Source: Oscillatoria sp. FACHB-1407 (GTDB taxonomy: Bacteria; Cyanobacteriota; Cyanobacteriia; Elainellales; Elainellaceae). From it: a DNA stretch of 64,000 bases. Below the pieces are notes generated by a model that saw only the letters and a list, made by a program, of their open reading frames with translations, was not told the DNA's origin and did not search any database. The stretch spans positions 124,001 to 188,000 of the forward strand of contig NZ_JACJSA010000006.1 of the NCBI RefSeq assembly GCF_014697545.1, read 5' to 3'. This document shows positions 35,944 to 44,097 of the stretch, piece by piece (positions within the stretch are counted from its first letter, which is position 1; each line of letters opens with the position of its first letter). Position numbers and translations under genes: made by a program.

Positions 35944-37392
35944 TCACTCAACAGGTAAATCGCGTAGGTAATAGAAGCGATCGCGCCCATCATTGCCTTT
36001 TCTTCGCCCTAAATAGCCTGTAAGAGGAGAGGACAGTTCAACCAAAATCTCACTTAGTTCTTCTCGATTTAAGGACTGAGGTGGATTGTCAAAACCATAA
36101 ACTGCATGAAGTTGGTCAAGATCCACATCGTCATAATGCGAGTTATCTAGGAGACGTTTCACAAGTTGAACAACATGAGATCTTAGTTTCGCTGCTTGGA
36201 TACTTCGCTCAATAAACTTTTCGACCTCATCATCGGCTTGACCACCGACGAGACAGGCTTTGAGCTTGAATAGGTCAATCGGGTAGTCGTGATGAAGCTT
36301 AACGAGTTTTTCAAGGGTTGAAGGGTTGATGATTGCCATACCGTGTTTTTTAGCTGCTTCTTTTAATTGTTCGGTGGGTTCACCAGGGCCGATGATTACT
36401 TTTGCAGATTTGTTGAAAGTTTCTTTGTCTTCAAGACGGATTGTTCCAAGATTTAAGAGTTGAACAGCTGTATCGTTTGGAATCTTTCTACCTGCTTTAC
36501 ATTCACCAACTAAAGAGTAAGGCTTTGAACAGAATAAATCTAACCCTCCTGCACCACCTTTGTGGGATTCATCAACAGTAAAGCCCAAAAATATAAGACT
36601 GTCGCGCACTATATTTTCAAAATCTGTTCCTGCTTGATAGCTACTTTTACCAGTATCTTGCTCCTTACTACGATTACCTAAATCTGTAATAGTTCCAATC
36701 CAAGCCAATTCTGAATTTATTTTCTTATGTGAATCAGCAAAGCCTAAAAATGACTTAATGTCATCTTCTAATTCTTTAGCTGATGGATAAGAGTGACCCA
36801 TTTTAGAGAGTTCTTCCTGTAAATTCTCTAATTCAGGATATGGAGATGGTTTAAGCTCAAGAATTTTTTGCTTGCATTGAGCAAAGGTTTTCTCATCTAA
36901 AACGGGTGAGATCCTAGTTACAGAAATAGGATTTTGCATAATAGCAAACTGTCCTTTCTGTTTAAGTAAAACCTCAACTATTGGCTGTAGTTTATAGACA
37001 CGTAAATGAACTAGAAATATTCGCTGTTGTTGAGATAACAGTGCTTTCAAAGCTTCTACAGTCCAAACGGTCATTTTGGACAGAGTTGATAGTGAAGCAG
37101 TATTGTCAATAATTTGGCAAGATTCACATTCTGCCCATGCGTGAACTGTTTTCTTTGGTGTACTTAGATCTATACTTACAGACTTATCTGAAGCAATCAA
37201 ACTTGAATGATACCAATCTTTAATTGATAAATTTACATCAACTTCTGATGGACATAAAGCAAATGTTCGTCCAGCTTTAATAAACATCTTGGAGCTACAG
37301 ACTATTGTTCTCCCTTCAATAAGAGCATTAATTTCAATTGAAGGTAGACTGAGAGCAGTTGAAATTAGAACTGAATTATCCTGCAATATCAC
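35944..37392 (-). CDS. DUF1802-like domain fused to a PD-(D/E)XK nuclease
   Basis: 482 residues from GTG 37392. The N-terminal 150 residues resemble DUF1802: IEINALIEGRTIVCSSKM, HAWAECESCQIIDN and LVHLRVYKLQPIVEVLL. After a helical linker, residues 253-365 form a PD-(D/E)XK nuclease core: AGTDFENIV (Glu259), GAGGLDLFCSKPYSLVGECK (Asp285, Glu297, Lys299), then TAVQLLNLG. All catalytic positions are intact, so DNA or RNA cutting is expected. The C-terminal 110 residues are unassigned. The start overlaps the end of the ATPase gene by 17 bases, so translation is coupled. AT-rich and with only one HIP1 site (near the stop). No such fusion is known to me; the domain calls are by eye. Confidence 0.75.
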   Translation of the reverse strand: MILQDNSVLISTALSLPSIEINALIEGRTIVCSSKMFIKAGRTFALCPSEVDVNLSIKDWYHSSLIASDKSVSIDLSTPKKTVHAWAECESCQIIDNTASLSTLSKMTVWTVEALKALLSQQQRIFLVHLRVYKLQPIVEVLLKQKGQFAIMQNPISVTRISPVLDEKTFAQCKQKILELKPSPYPELENLQEELSKMGHSYPSAKELEDDIKSFLGFADSHKKINSELAWIGTITDLGNRSKEQDTGKSSYQAGTDFENIVRDSLIFLGFTVDESHKGGAGGLDLFCSKPYSLVGECKAGRKIPNDTAVQLLNLGTIRLEDKETFNKSAKVIIGPGEPTEQLKEAAKKHGMAIINPSTLEKLVKLHHDYPIDLFKLKACLVGGQADDEVEKFIERSIQAAKLRSHVVQLVKRLLDNSHYDDVDLDQLHAVYGFDNPPQSLNREELSEILVELSSPLTGYLGRRKGNDGRDRFYYLRDLPVE

Positions 37393-39622
37393 CTTGTTGT
37401 TCCTTTAGTTGCCTCTCTAAGAGATACTTAGCTCGAACTAGCTGAATTTCGTCATAGGTATAGCTGTCACTCAAATGTTCGCGGATACTCCTCAAAGAAG
37501 AGATATTACTAGTTTTTTCGATCGCCTTTCTAATTTGAACTTGTCGCCTTACGGGTACTAATAAATCTAGATTAATTGCCTGATTCATTTCAATCATTTC
37601 GACAAAATGGCGAGTGATTGTACTACGACTAAGGCGACGTTTTTGAGCAATCCTTCCAAGAGTTGAACCTTGCTGATGTAACTCAAATGTAGCGAGTTGA
37701 GTTTTAGATAGCTGAGATAAATCTGGCTTTGTATCTTCCGGAGTAGCAACTGTTTGTTCTACTAAATCAGCGACATCCTCGGAAGAAGTTTCAGAAGAGG
37801 GTTCAGATACAGCTTCTAAAGTTTTGATTACGGCATCTTCATCAGTTGCTTCATCAGGAATTTGCCCTGAGGGATCGCTAAGAATCTCTCGAATCAGTGG
37901 GTTATCGAGAATAAGACGATTTTGATCAATAAATTGATAGAACTGCTCTTCCTTAAAGCCATAATTTTCTAGTTCTCTAGAAATAGTCCTTAATGCAATT
38001 AAAGGTCTAACTTCTTCTTCCTTTAAAAGAATCCACTCACCACCCATCTCCTTAAGAAGTTTTTGAAGCTCTTTATAGGCATCCCAATTCTCATCAATTG
38101 TTTTTGAACGTATTAAACAACCACGAGTGATATTGAATGTTTGGTACTGCGTGAGACGTCTTAAACCTGCACTCACTGTTTTGCCATGAGCATCTTGCAA
38201 CACAGAAACTCCAATCTTGACATCCTGGTTGTTCTCCTTACCAAGAACCTTAAACTTGATAAATCCCTTATTTTCAGATTTAGGTACTACTTCCTTATCT
38301 AAATCCTCAATAGTTACATTTTCCAGAGTTTGGTTCTTTAGGTAGCTGAATGCAAAGGTAAGTGCATTTGTAATCTTTTCGTTGTCTTCGAGAAAATCTT
38401 CAATGCTCTCTTCAGTTTCTTGGTAAATTCGCTCGATTTTCTCTCCTACGTCAATACTTGTTCCAAAATTATCTGCACACCAACGTAGGACTTCTCTAAT
38501 CGTTGCTCCTGAACCAATCTCTTTGAGGTGCTTCTCATCAAACGGATAAACTTTATGGGGAGGAGTCAAACCATACCTAGCATAAAAATCTTCCAACCAG
38601 CCAGACACTAACTCAATTGTCTCCTCAGACTTCAGAGTATTTAGTTCAATAGTTTCTTGAGCAATACGATCTTCAACAGCATTAGCTCCAGAAAGAGTTC
38701 TTACCTCAGTAGTGAAAGTACTTTGGTACATTGAGGTAACAATTAGTCCTTTCTTTAAGTTGTTGTATAAATCCTTCGCCAGATTAGCAACTATCTGTGC
38801 TCTTGTATAACCTGCGTTATAACAATCATCTTCATCACCAAACTCTGCTCCATCTAGCTCATCAAAGCAGATTACTGGAGTCATATAGTGACCCACTAAA
38901 TTTAAAGTTTCGTATGCATTGTCAAACGCTGAAACTTCCTTGTCCTCACGAGTAGAGTTAGGCAAATTCATCACTTCAGCCTGAGCTTGTGTTAGTTCTC
39001 TTCCGGCTAACCAATTAATTGCAAAAGGAGCATGGGTTGGTGAAAGAGTCCATACAAGAGCTTGAATAATATTAGGATCGCTAACATCCACTTTAAGCAA
39101 AATCTTCTCAGTAAGTTGGTTTGTAATTTTAGGGTTTTTAGCTAAAATTCTGTGAAATTGGTTGACCAATTGTTGAGGAGTAAAATCTTTTTGTAGAGCT
39201 TGTTTTACTAATGCAGTGGCAATCTCCTGACACTGCATCACGCCATAAGCTCCTCGTTTTCTTAAACTGGCTGCTAACCCTTGTAAAAACTGTTGTTTAA
39301 TATGGCTGAGATTTCCATATTCACACATATAGACAAACAATCCACCTCCTTGTTCTTGTACATGATGACGGATTCGACTTAAAACATGGCTTTTCCCAAT
39401 ACCTTTAGGTGCAAGGAGAGCTACTCCAAAGGTTGAAAGATTACCAGACTTCATCTTTTCTATGATTTCAATTATTCTGTTAGACGCATGAGCGTGTAAT
39501 AACGGAACGTCAGGAAACTCTTCTCCCCAAACTTGTTGAGACTTTACAACCAATCGTCCATCAAATGGATTATTGCTTTTGATTATTTCGTTGATTTCCT
39601 CTAGGGAAGACTGCACAGACAT
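37376..39622 (-). CDS. Large P-loop ATPase with C-terminal helicase-type HTH
   Basis: 748 residues. An N-terminal ATPase shows Walker A APKGIGKSHV (residues 71-80; first Gly replaced by Ala), Walker B PVICFDELDGAEF (Asp254-Glu255) and a sensor-like LIVTSMYQST (about 293-302), like AAA+/STAND ATPases of mobile and defence systems. Residues 450-550 are a mixed alpha/beta region (FIKFKVLGKENNQDVKIGVS) of unknown type. An acidic linker (585-635) precedes LSKTQLATFELHQQGSTLGR and RRLSRSTITRHFVEMIE, which match the HTH_40 domain found at the C-terminus of RecQ-type helicases. ATG 39622 has AGAGGT upstream. No HIP1 site in 2.2 kb. Probably the motor or sensor for the downstream nuclease. Confidence 0.75.
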   Translation of the reverse strand: MSVQSSLEEINEIIKSNNPFDGRLVVKSQQVWGEEFPDVPLLHAHASNRIIEIIEKMKSGNLSTFGVALLAPKGIGKSHVLSRIRHHVQEQGGGLFVYMCEYGNLSHIKQQFLQGLAASLRKRGAYGVMQCQEIATALVKQALQKDFTPQQLVNQFHRILAKNPKITNQLTEKILLKVDVSDPNIIQALVWTLSPTHAPFAINWLAGRELTQAQAEVMNLPNSTREDKEVSAFDNAYETLNLVGHYMTPVICFDELDGAEFGDEDDCYNAGYTRAQIVANLAKDLYNNLKKGLIVTSMYQSTFTTEVRTLSGANAVEDRIAQETIELNTLKSEETIELVSGWLEDFYARYGLTPPHKVYPFDEKHLKEIGSGATIREVLRWCADNFGTSIDVGEKIERIYQETEESIEDFLEDNEKITNALTFAFSYLKNQTLENVTIEDLDKEVVPKSENKGFIKFKVLGKENNQDVKIGVSVLQDAHGKTVSAGLRRLTQYQTFNITRGCLIRSKTIDENWDAYKELQKLLKEMGGEWILLKEEEVRPLIALRTISRELENYGFKEEQFYQFIDQNRLILDNPLIREILSDPSGQIPDEATDEDAVIKTLEAVSEPSSETSSEDVADLVEQTVATPEDTKPDLSQLSKTQLATFELHQQGSTLGRIAQKRRLSRSTITRHFVEMIEMNQAINLDLLVPVRRQVQIRKAIEKTSNISSLRSIREHLSDSYTYDEIQLVRAKYLLERQLKEQQGDIAG

Positions 39623-39670
39623 AGATACCTCTAGGTTGAAAGTTTAGGGAGAAAGATGAAGGAAGTTAGG

Positions 39671-40348
39671 TTATGCACTCATCCGTTTAGCATAACAACG
39701 TAACTTTCCTAACTTTGTTGTAATTGAATCTTCGATCTTGTCTGGAGCACTGTCTTCAATACTCCCCTCTAATAACTGAAAAACATCATTAGTTTGTAGT
39801 TCTAACATCCATTCATTGAAATTAGAGCGAGAAACCCGATCGCCAATTTCACGACGAATCCGATAGATAGGCACTAGATTGTCTAGGTTGTAATCTTTGT
39901 TCAAGCGATTATAGGTTTCCAGTGCAACTGTCTTAAACGCTTCATAAGACTCGATCGCCCCAGATGCTTTCTTGCCGTTGCCATTCGTTTCAGCTTTGCC
40001 GAGGGTTCCATCCATTTCGCGTATCCACTTTAAGAGTGCATTTGCTGTTTTCGCTCCAACATTTGAGGCAAAAGTAAATTCAGCGTTACTCAAGTTCTTC
40101 CCTAATAAGTTGGCTCCCTGATCCGTCAAAGAAACTGTGGCTTTAGTCGTGGCGATCGCCCCATCCTTCTCTAACTGATCCAACAGAGGCTTGTAATCAC
40201 TGCTTTTTTGTCCTTTTGGAACAATTCGCTTTGTCAGATCTCCTTGCTTTACCTCCCTGCCAACGCCTCCCAGATCCCAGAGGGCAAGCAAAACACGAGT
40301 TGTATTGCTCAATTGAGTTGGACTGGTCTTTGTTTTGGTGGTTGCCAT
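39671..40348 (-). CDS. Winged-helix protein, first gene of the ATPase-nuclease operon
   Basis: 225 residues. The N-terminal 85 residues read as a winged helix: TTRVLLALWDLGGVGREVKQ, LTKRIVPKGQKSSDYKPLLD, then LEKDGAIATTKATVSLTDQG (wing). A variable middle with GKAETNGNGKKASG links to a second conserved block, NLVPIYRIRREIGDRVSRSN, then FNEWMLELQTNDVFQLLEG, with a shape like a second winged helix. It ends KLRCYAKRMSA. It could regulate the operon or recognise DNA for it. The gap to the ATPase gene is 48 bases. It has one HIP1 site. No family name can be given with confidence. Confidence 0.7.
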   Translation of the reverse strand: MATTKTKTSPTQLSNTTRVLLALWDLGGVGREVKQGDLTKRIVPKGQKSSDYKPLLDQLEKDGAIATTKATVSLTDQGANLLGKNLSNAEFTFASNVGAKTANALLKWIREMDGTLGKAETNGNGKKASGAIESYEAFKTVALETYNRLNKDYNLDNLVPIYRIRREIGDRVSRSNFNEWMLELQTNDVFQLLEGSIEDSAPDKIEDSITTKLGKLRCYAKRMSA

Positions 40349-40850
40349 AATGAATTGCTCAAATAAGGAATAAGGCTTAACGTAATTTCCTTTAGGAGAG
40401 TACCCACAGATTTCGACAGAATCTCAGATGTCTCTGTGGAATTACTAACAGTTTTTATGTGCACCCTTACTTAGTTATGCAACCTAAAATCCTTATAGAA
40501 CAAGGCTTTACAAATAATTGATACTTGCTGTGACTCACTTTTTCAAAACTTCGTAAACCTCTTCATTTTTAGTTGAAATACATCAATAGTTTTTGATGCA
40601 AATTCTTGGTATTTCACCCTATATACTCTTGCAGAATTACAACTGGTGATTGAGAAAACTCTATAGATGCAACTACACTTCTTGTGTGTTCTGGCAGTCC
40701 GCACATAGCCCGCAATTGATTTGCGATGGTTGTTATAAGCAGTGCAAAATCTGAGCTTCAAGGGAAGCCTTGCCGTGAGCCTCAGTTACAAGCCAACCTC
40801 CAAACGCAAACTGGCAAAATTTGAACCGTTATAGATTCGGCTCCTTCACA
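40349..40850. other. AT-rich upstream region of the winged-helix operon
   Basis: 502 bp without a gene I would support. It presumably holds the leftward promoter of the operon. A 72-codon minus-strand ORF (40543-40761) has poor composition and no ribosome site. No tRNA or integrase is visible. Confidence 0.5.
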
Positions 40851-41102
40851 TATAAGCTTTGTTTAAGCAAAAGCTAGAAAGATATAAGCATTAGCTGCAA
40901 TCATTCAAACGAGAGTAACTCACGTTCAAACAAGTATAAGTTTCGTTTAAGCAAAAGCTAGAAAGATATAAGCATTAGCTGCAATCGTTCAAACGAGAGT
41001 AACTCTCGTTCAAACAAGTATAAGTTTCGTTTAAGCAAAAGCTAGAAAGATATAAGCATTAGCTGCAATCGTTCAAACGAAAGTAACTCTCGTTCAAACT
41101 TA
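40851..41102. repeat. Three exact-length 84-bp tandem repeats
   Basis: Three head-to-tail units start at 40851, 40935 and 41019, each 84 bp and over 90 percent alike. Each begins TATAAG(C/T)TT, continues GTTTAAGCAAAAGCTAGAAA and GATATAAGCATTAGCTGCAA, and ends with an inverted repeat AACGAGAG-TAA-CTCTCGTT. No spacers lie between units, so it is not CRISPR. The array lies about 500 bp upstream of the winged-helix gene and 320 bp before the 41425 gene. It could be an operator array or encode a repeated small RNA. Confidence 0.9.
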
Positions 41103-41160
41103 CCTAACGTTTATTGCAATTTTTGCAATCATCGGTTCAACTAACCTATCTCAACACAGA

Positions 41161-41265
41161 TATAGCTTTGGTCAGAAAGCTTAAGGCAAAGACAATGGTT
41201 CAAACCCTGATGCTGGGGAAGCTGCCTGACTCGCCTCCGCCACATTGAATGTGGCTACGGCTAGA
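41161..41265 (-). repeat. Interspersed repeat family C, copy C1
   Basis: About 105 bp that in reverse complement matches 49118-49222 and 55060-55164. Its ends (TATAGCTTTGGTCAGAAAGC here, and TGTGGCTACGGCTAGAG) are weakly inverted. The shared core includes GCATCAGGGTTTGA and GGCGGAGGCGAGTCAG. Confidence 0.85.
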
Positions 41266-41424
41266 GAAACACCATCTGATTTTTATCTGATCTCAGTAAT
41301 AATTACTAAACTTTGAGAGCAGTTATTAAGATGGCTTCAAAACTTGCTAGTTTTTCCTCAGGTCAGTCTCTAAATTCTCTGGATAGAGTGTTTTTGTAAA
41401 CCCAATTCAGGGATCTACTGAGTC

Positions 41425-41874
41425 ATGCCAAGACGTAAAAGAAACTCTGCGCCATTACAACGGACTAAACGTCGCCTTGAGAGTATTTTGTCCATTCATC
41501 CCAATCTTGATTTAGGCGGTGGACTTACGACTGAAGCTTACGCTGCTACCATCAACGATCTGGAAATCAAGCTAGCGGCTTACAACACCGCGCTTTCTGC
41601 GATTGACAAACTCGCTGATGATGTCAAAGCGGCCGAGCAAACCGCGACAGAAATGTCAGAAAAAATGCTGCTCGGCATTGGCAGTCGCTACGGCAAAACT
41701 AGCCAGGAATATGAAATGGCAGGAGGGGCACGCCGCCGCAGCAGACGCCGCTCTATCAGACATACGGCAACGACTGCGACAACAACTAATGCTGTATCAA
41801 CACCCTCAACCAACGGTTTCGCTGCCAGTGGTTTCACGTCGAATGGCACCTCTGTAACTGCATCTTATGGTTAA
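41425..41874 (+). CDS. Small basic/helical protein of unknown function
   Basis: 149 residues. The basic start (MPRRKRNSAPLQRTKRRLES) precedes a helical middle (TINDLEIKLAAYNTALSAID, KLADDVKAAEQTATEMSEKM), then GSRYGKTSQEYEMAGGARRR. The last block resembles the YGKxSxEYExxGG(T/A)R motif found in small proteins of many cyanobacteria and other bacteria. The Thr/Ser-rich C-terminus (about 40 residues) looks disordered. It lies alone within the island between the 84-bp array and the PPC-propeller gene. Function unknown. Confidence 0.6.
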   Translation: MPRRKRNSAPLQRTKRRLESILSIHPNLDLGGGLTTEAYAATINDLEIKLAAYNTALSAIDKLADDVKAAEQTATEMSEKMLLGIGSRYGKTSQEYEMAGGARRRSRRRSIRHTATTATTTNAVSTPSTNGFAASGFTSNGTSVTASYG

Positions 41875-41911
41875 AAATGTGGATTGGATAACCTGAAGAT
41901 TTGTAAGCTCT

Positions 41912-41939
41912 GTAGGGACATGGCATGCCATGTCCCTAC
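41912..41939. repeat. 28-bp perfect palindrome
   Basis: Perfect palindrome with half-site GTAGGGACATGGCA, 37 bases after the stop of the 41425 gene. It could act as a terminator, but no T run follows. Its AGGGAC core also occurs in the 28-bp palindrome at 16757. Confidence 0.8.
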
Positions 41940-42110
41940 TTAGTAAATTGAACTTTAATAAATTTGCAGCCCTCTAAGTTGATGGAGTGAATTAAGGCTG
42001 AGTGGTCGGATCTCGACTATGCTCACCCCTGCTATAACGGAAGTTTGAGCATTGAGCGAAGTCGAAATGCGTTTTACAAGCCGTTATGTCTCTTAGAAAT
42101 TTTTAACCAC

Positions 42111-42223
42111 AGGACTTATGCAGTTAGATCTCTCAAACCCCATTAGAAAAGGGGCTTCCGGAATTTCCCCCTCTCAAGGGGCTAGGGGGGATCAAAGTTT
42201 TAGGCTTCAAGTGCGTAAGTTCT
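42111..42223 (-). mobile_element. MITE-like element family B, copy B2 (uninterrupted)
   Basis: 113 bp with ends AGGACTTATGCA and TGCGTAAGTTCT (inverted repeats, 10 of 12 matching). The inner sequence is the reverse complement of B1 at 29843-30118, but without the family A insert: GATCTAAC joins TGCATAAGTCCT directly. No coding capacity. It lies upstream of the PPC-propeller gene. The rest of the 489-bp gap 41875-42363 shows only the palindrome at 41912. Confidence 0.8.
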
Positions 42224-42363
42224 AAATCATTTGAAAATCTTGTGAAGCCCTAGTAAAAATACCGAACTATTTCAAACCCCATGTTAGTCTCTATACAAAT
42301 TACATCTTTAACAGCAGTATCAAGATTTAACGCGATTCAATCTAACATTTGGGGTGATTAAAG

Positions 42364-44019
42364 ATGGCAACGACAAGTCAAATGAACAATAGTTTGAGGT
42401 CGGCGCGTAACATAGGCAATTTGACAAATAGCCGTCGAATCCAAAGAAGTTTACTAAGTCCATCTGACTCTCAAGATTACTTTCGATTTAATGTCTCTAG
42501 TCAAAGCAATTTGACGCTTTCCCTAACGAATTTAAGGGCAAATGCAGATGTTTTTTTATTGGATTCAAGGGGTCGCCTGATAAAGGCTTCTACTAAAGGT
42601 GGAACACGCTCTGAACTGATCCAAACCATCTTAAATGCAGACACTTATTTTGTCAGAATCCTTCGTCGTAGTGGAACAACCCGCTATACACTTCAACTTA
42701 ACTCTGCGGTTCTTGCTCCAAGCCCTAACCCAAATCCTACGCCAAGTCCTAGTCCTACACAGAATCCTACGCCAAGCCCAAGCCCAAGCCCAACATCAGC
42801 TTCTCAGAGAACGCAGGAATGGATTAGACAAATTCCTACAGATAACCCTGCTGCGGCAACGGCTGCTTTTAACTACTCGGGTGGGTTAGCCATTGACTCG
42901 TTTGGTAATACCTTTGTCAGCGGTTACTCTAACAGCCCGATCGCTGGAGGAAACCAAGCTGGTTTCGATGATGCCTGGTTCGCGAAGTATGACAATACCG
43001 GAAATCAACAATGGATTAGGCGTATTGCAACTAATACTAACGATTACATTCGAGGATTAAGCACAGATCCTGCTGGCAATATTTACCTGGCTGGATTGAC
43101 GCTGCACAGTAGTTCTACAGGATCAGCTGGTTTTATCGCTAAATACGACACCAATGGTAATCAACTTTGGATTGATAACTCGTTGAGATCAAATACTCTA
43201 GGTGATATTCCTGAGGTCAGCGATATCGCGATCGATCGCTCTGGTAACTTATATATTACAGGAGTGACCGCTGGCTCTTTAGGAGGTACAAATCCTAGGA
43301 ATTTTACGTTTGATGCTTGGGTAGCTAAATACGACAGCAATGGCAGCCGTCTTTGGATTCGTCAACTTGGTACGGCTGAATCTGAATCATCAACTAGTAT
43401 TGCCGTAGATAGTTTGGGTAATGCTTATATTGGCGGCACAACGTCTGGCGTTCTAGGTACGTCCAACGCAGGTGGTTCAGGAGATGCCTGGTTTGCCAAA
43501 TATGACACAAACGGCAGTTTGCAGTGGGTTCGCCAATTTGGAACTTCTGGAATTGGTAATGAAGCAGTCAGCGGTATTACTGTTGATAGTTCAGACAATG
43601 TTTATTTAACTGGCGATACGGCAGGTGCTCCTGGGCAACTCTGGGCTGAGAACAAACCATGGCTAGTTAAATACAATGCCAATGGTGATCGCTTGTGGTC
43701 TACTCAGTTTGGAACCTTTCTCACTGATTCTTCTGATATAGCTGTTGATGGAGGCAACAATATCTATACAGTAGGTAGAACTCAAAATGCTTTTGGTTCT
43801 TCGTCTGGTGGTTGGAATGCTTACTTTGCCAAGTTTGACAGCAATGGCGTTAATCAATGGGGCGAGATTTTAAGCACATCCTCAGAGGATCGGACAAGTG
43901 CTATAGCCCTTGATAGCTCGAACAACATTTATATGTCTGGTATCACAGGTGGTTCACTTGGTAGAACGAATCCACGTGAACCCGTTTGGGATGTTTGGGT
44001 TGCTAAGTACCGTCAGTAA
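42364..44019 (+). CDS. PPC domain plus SBBP-type beta-propeller protein
   Basis: 551 residues. Residues 12-118 form a pre-peptidase C-terminal (PPC) domain: DSQDYFRFNVSSQSNLTLSL, ADVFLLDSRGRLIKAS and TYFVRILRRSGTTRYTLQL. A Pro/Ser/Asn linker (residues 119-155, repeats of PSPSPTQNPTP) leads to about seven 55-residue blades with the SBBP pattern DAWFAKYDxxGNxxWIRxxG and DSxGNxYxxG. No signal peptide is present, although this type is usually outside the cell. It is rich in Asn/Ser/Thr and without HIP1. Function unknown; binding or adhesion is likely. Confidence 0.85.
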   Translation: MATTSQMNNSLRSARNIGNLTNSRRIQRSLLSPSDSQDYFRFNVSSQSNLTLSLTNLRANADVFLLDSRGRLIKASTKGGTRSELIQTILNADTYFVRILRRSGTTRYTLQLNSAVLAPSPNPNPTPSPSPTQNPTPSPSPSPTSASQRTQEWIRQIPTDNPAAATAAFNYSGGLAIDSFGNTFVSGYSNSPIAGGNQAGFDDAWFAKYDNTGNQQWIRRIATNTNDYIRGLSTDPAGNIYLAGLTLHSSSTGSAGFIAKYDTNGNQLWIDNSLRSNTLGDIPEVSDIAIDRSGNLYITGVTAGSLGGTNPRNFTFDAWVAKYDSNGSRLWIRQLGTAESESSTSIAVDSLGNAYIGGTTSGVLGTSNAGGSGDAWFAKYDTNGSLQWVRQFGTSGIGNEAVSGITVDSSDNVYLTGDTAGAPGQLWAENKPWLVKYNANGDRLWSTQFGTFLTDSSDIAVDGGNNIYTVGRTQNAFGSSSGGWNAYFAKFDSNGVNQWGEILSTSSEDRTSAIALDSSNNIYMSGITGGSLGRTNPREPVWDVWVAKYRQ

Positions 44020-44097
44020 CGACTACGCCAAAATCTGCGTTGATGCGAGCCTTCCCGTAGGATAATTTGAGGGTTCAAAACGTTGTCAGTGGTTCTC

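Noticed and set aside
35944-40348. Classical restriction-modification or BREX/DISARM locus
   Set aside because: No methyltransferase, PglZ, BrxL, helicase DrmA or phospholipase gene is present in or beside the operon.
40543-40761. 72-codon minus-strand ORF as a gene (e.g. antitoxin)
   Set aside because: No ribosome site, odd composition rich in Cys/Arg/Ser, no recognisable motif, in AT-rich non-coding DNA.
40851-41102. CRISPR array
   Set aside because: The units are 84 bp and directly joined; there are no variable spacers and no cas genes in the window.
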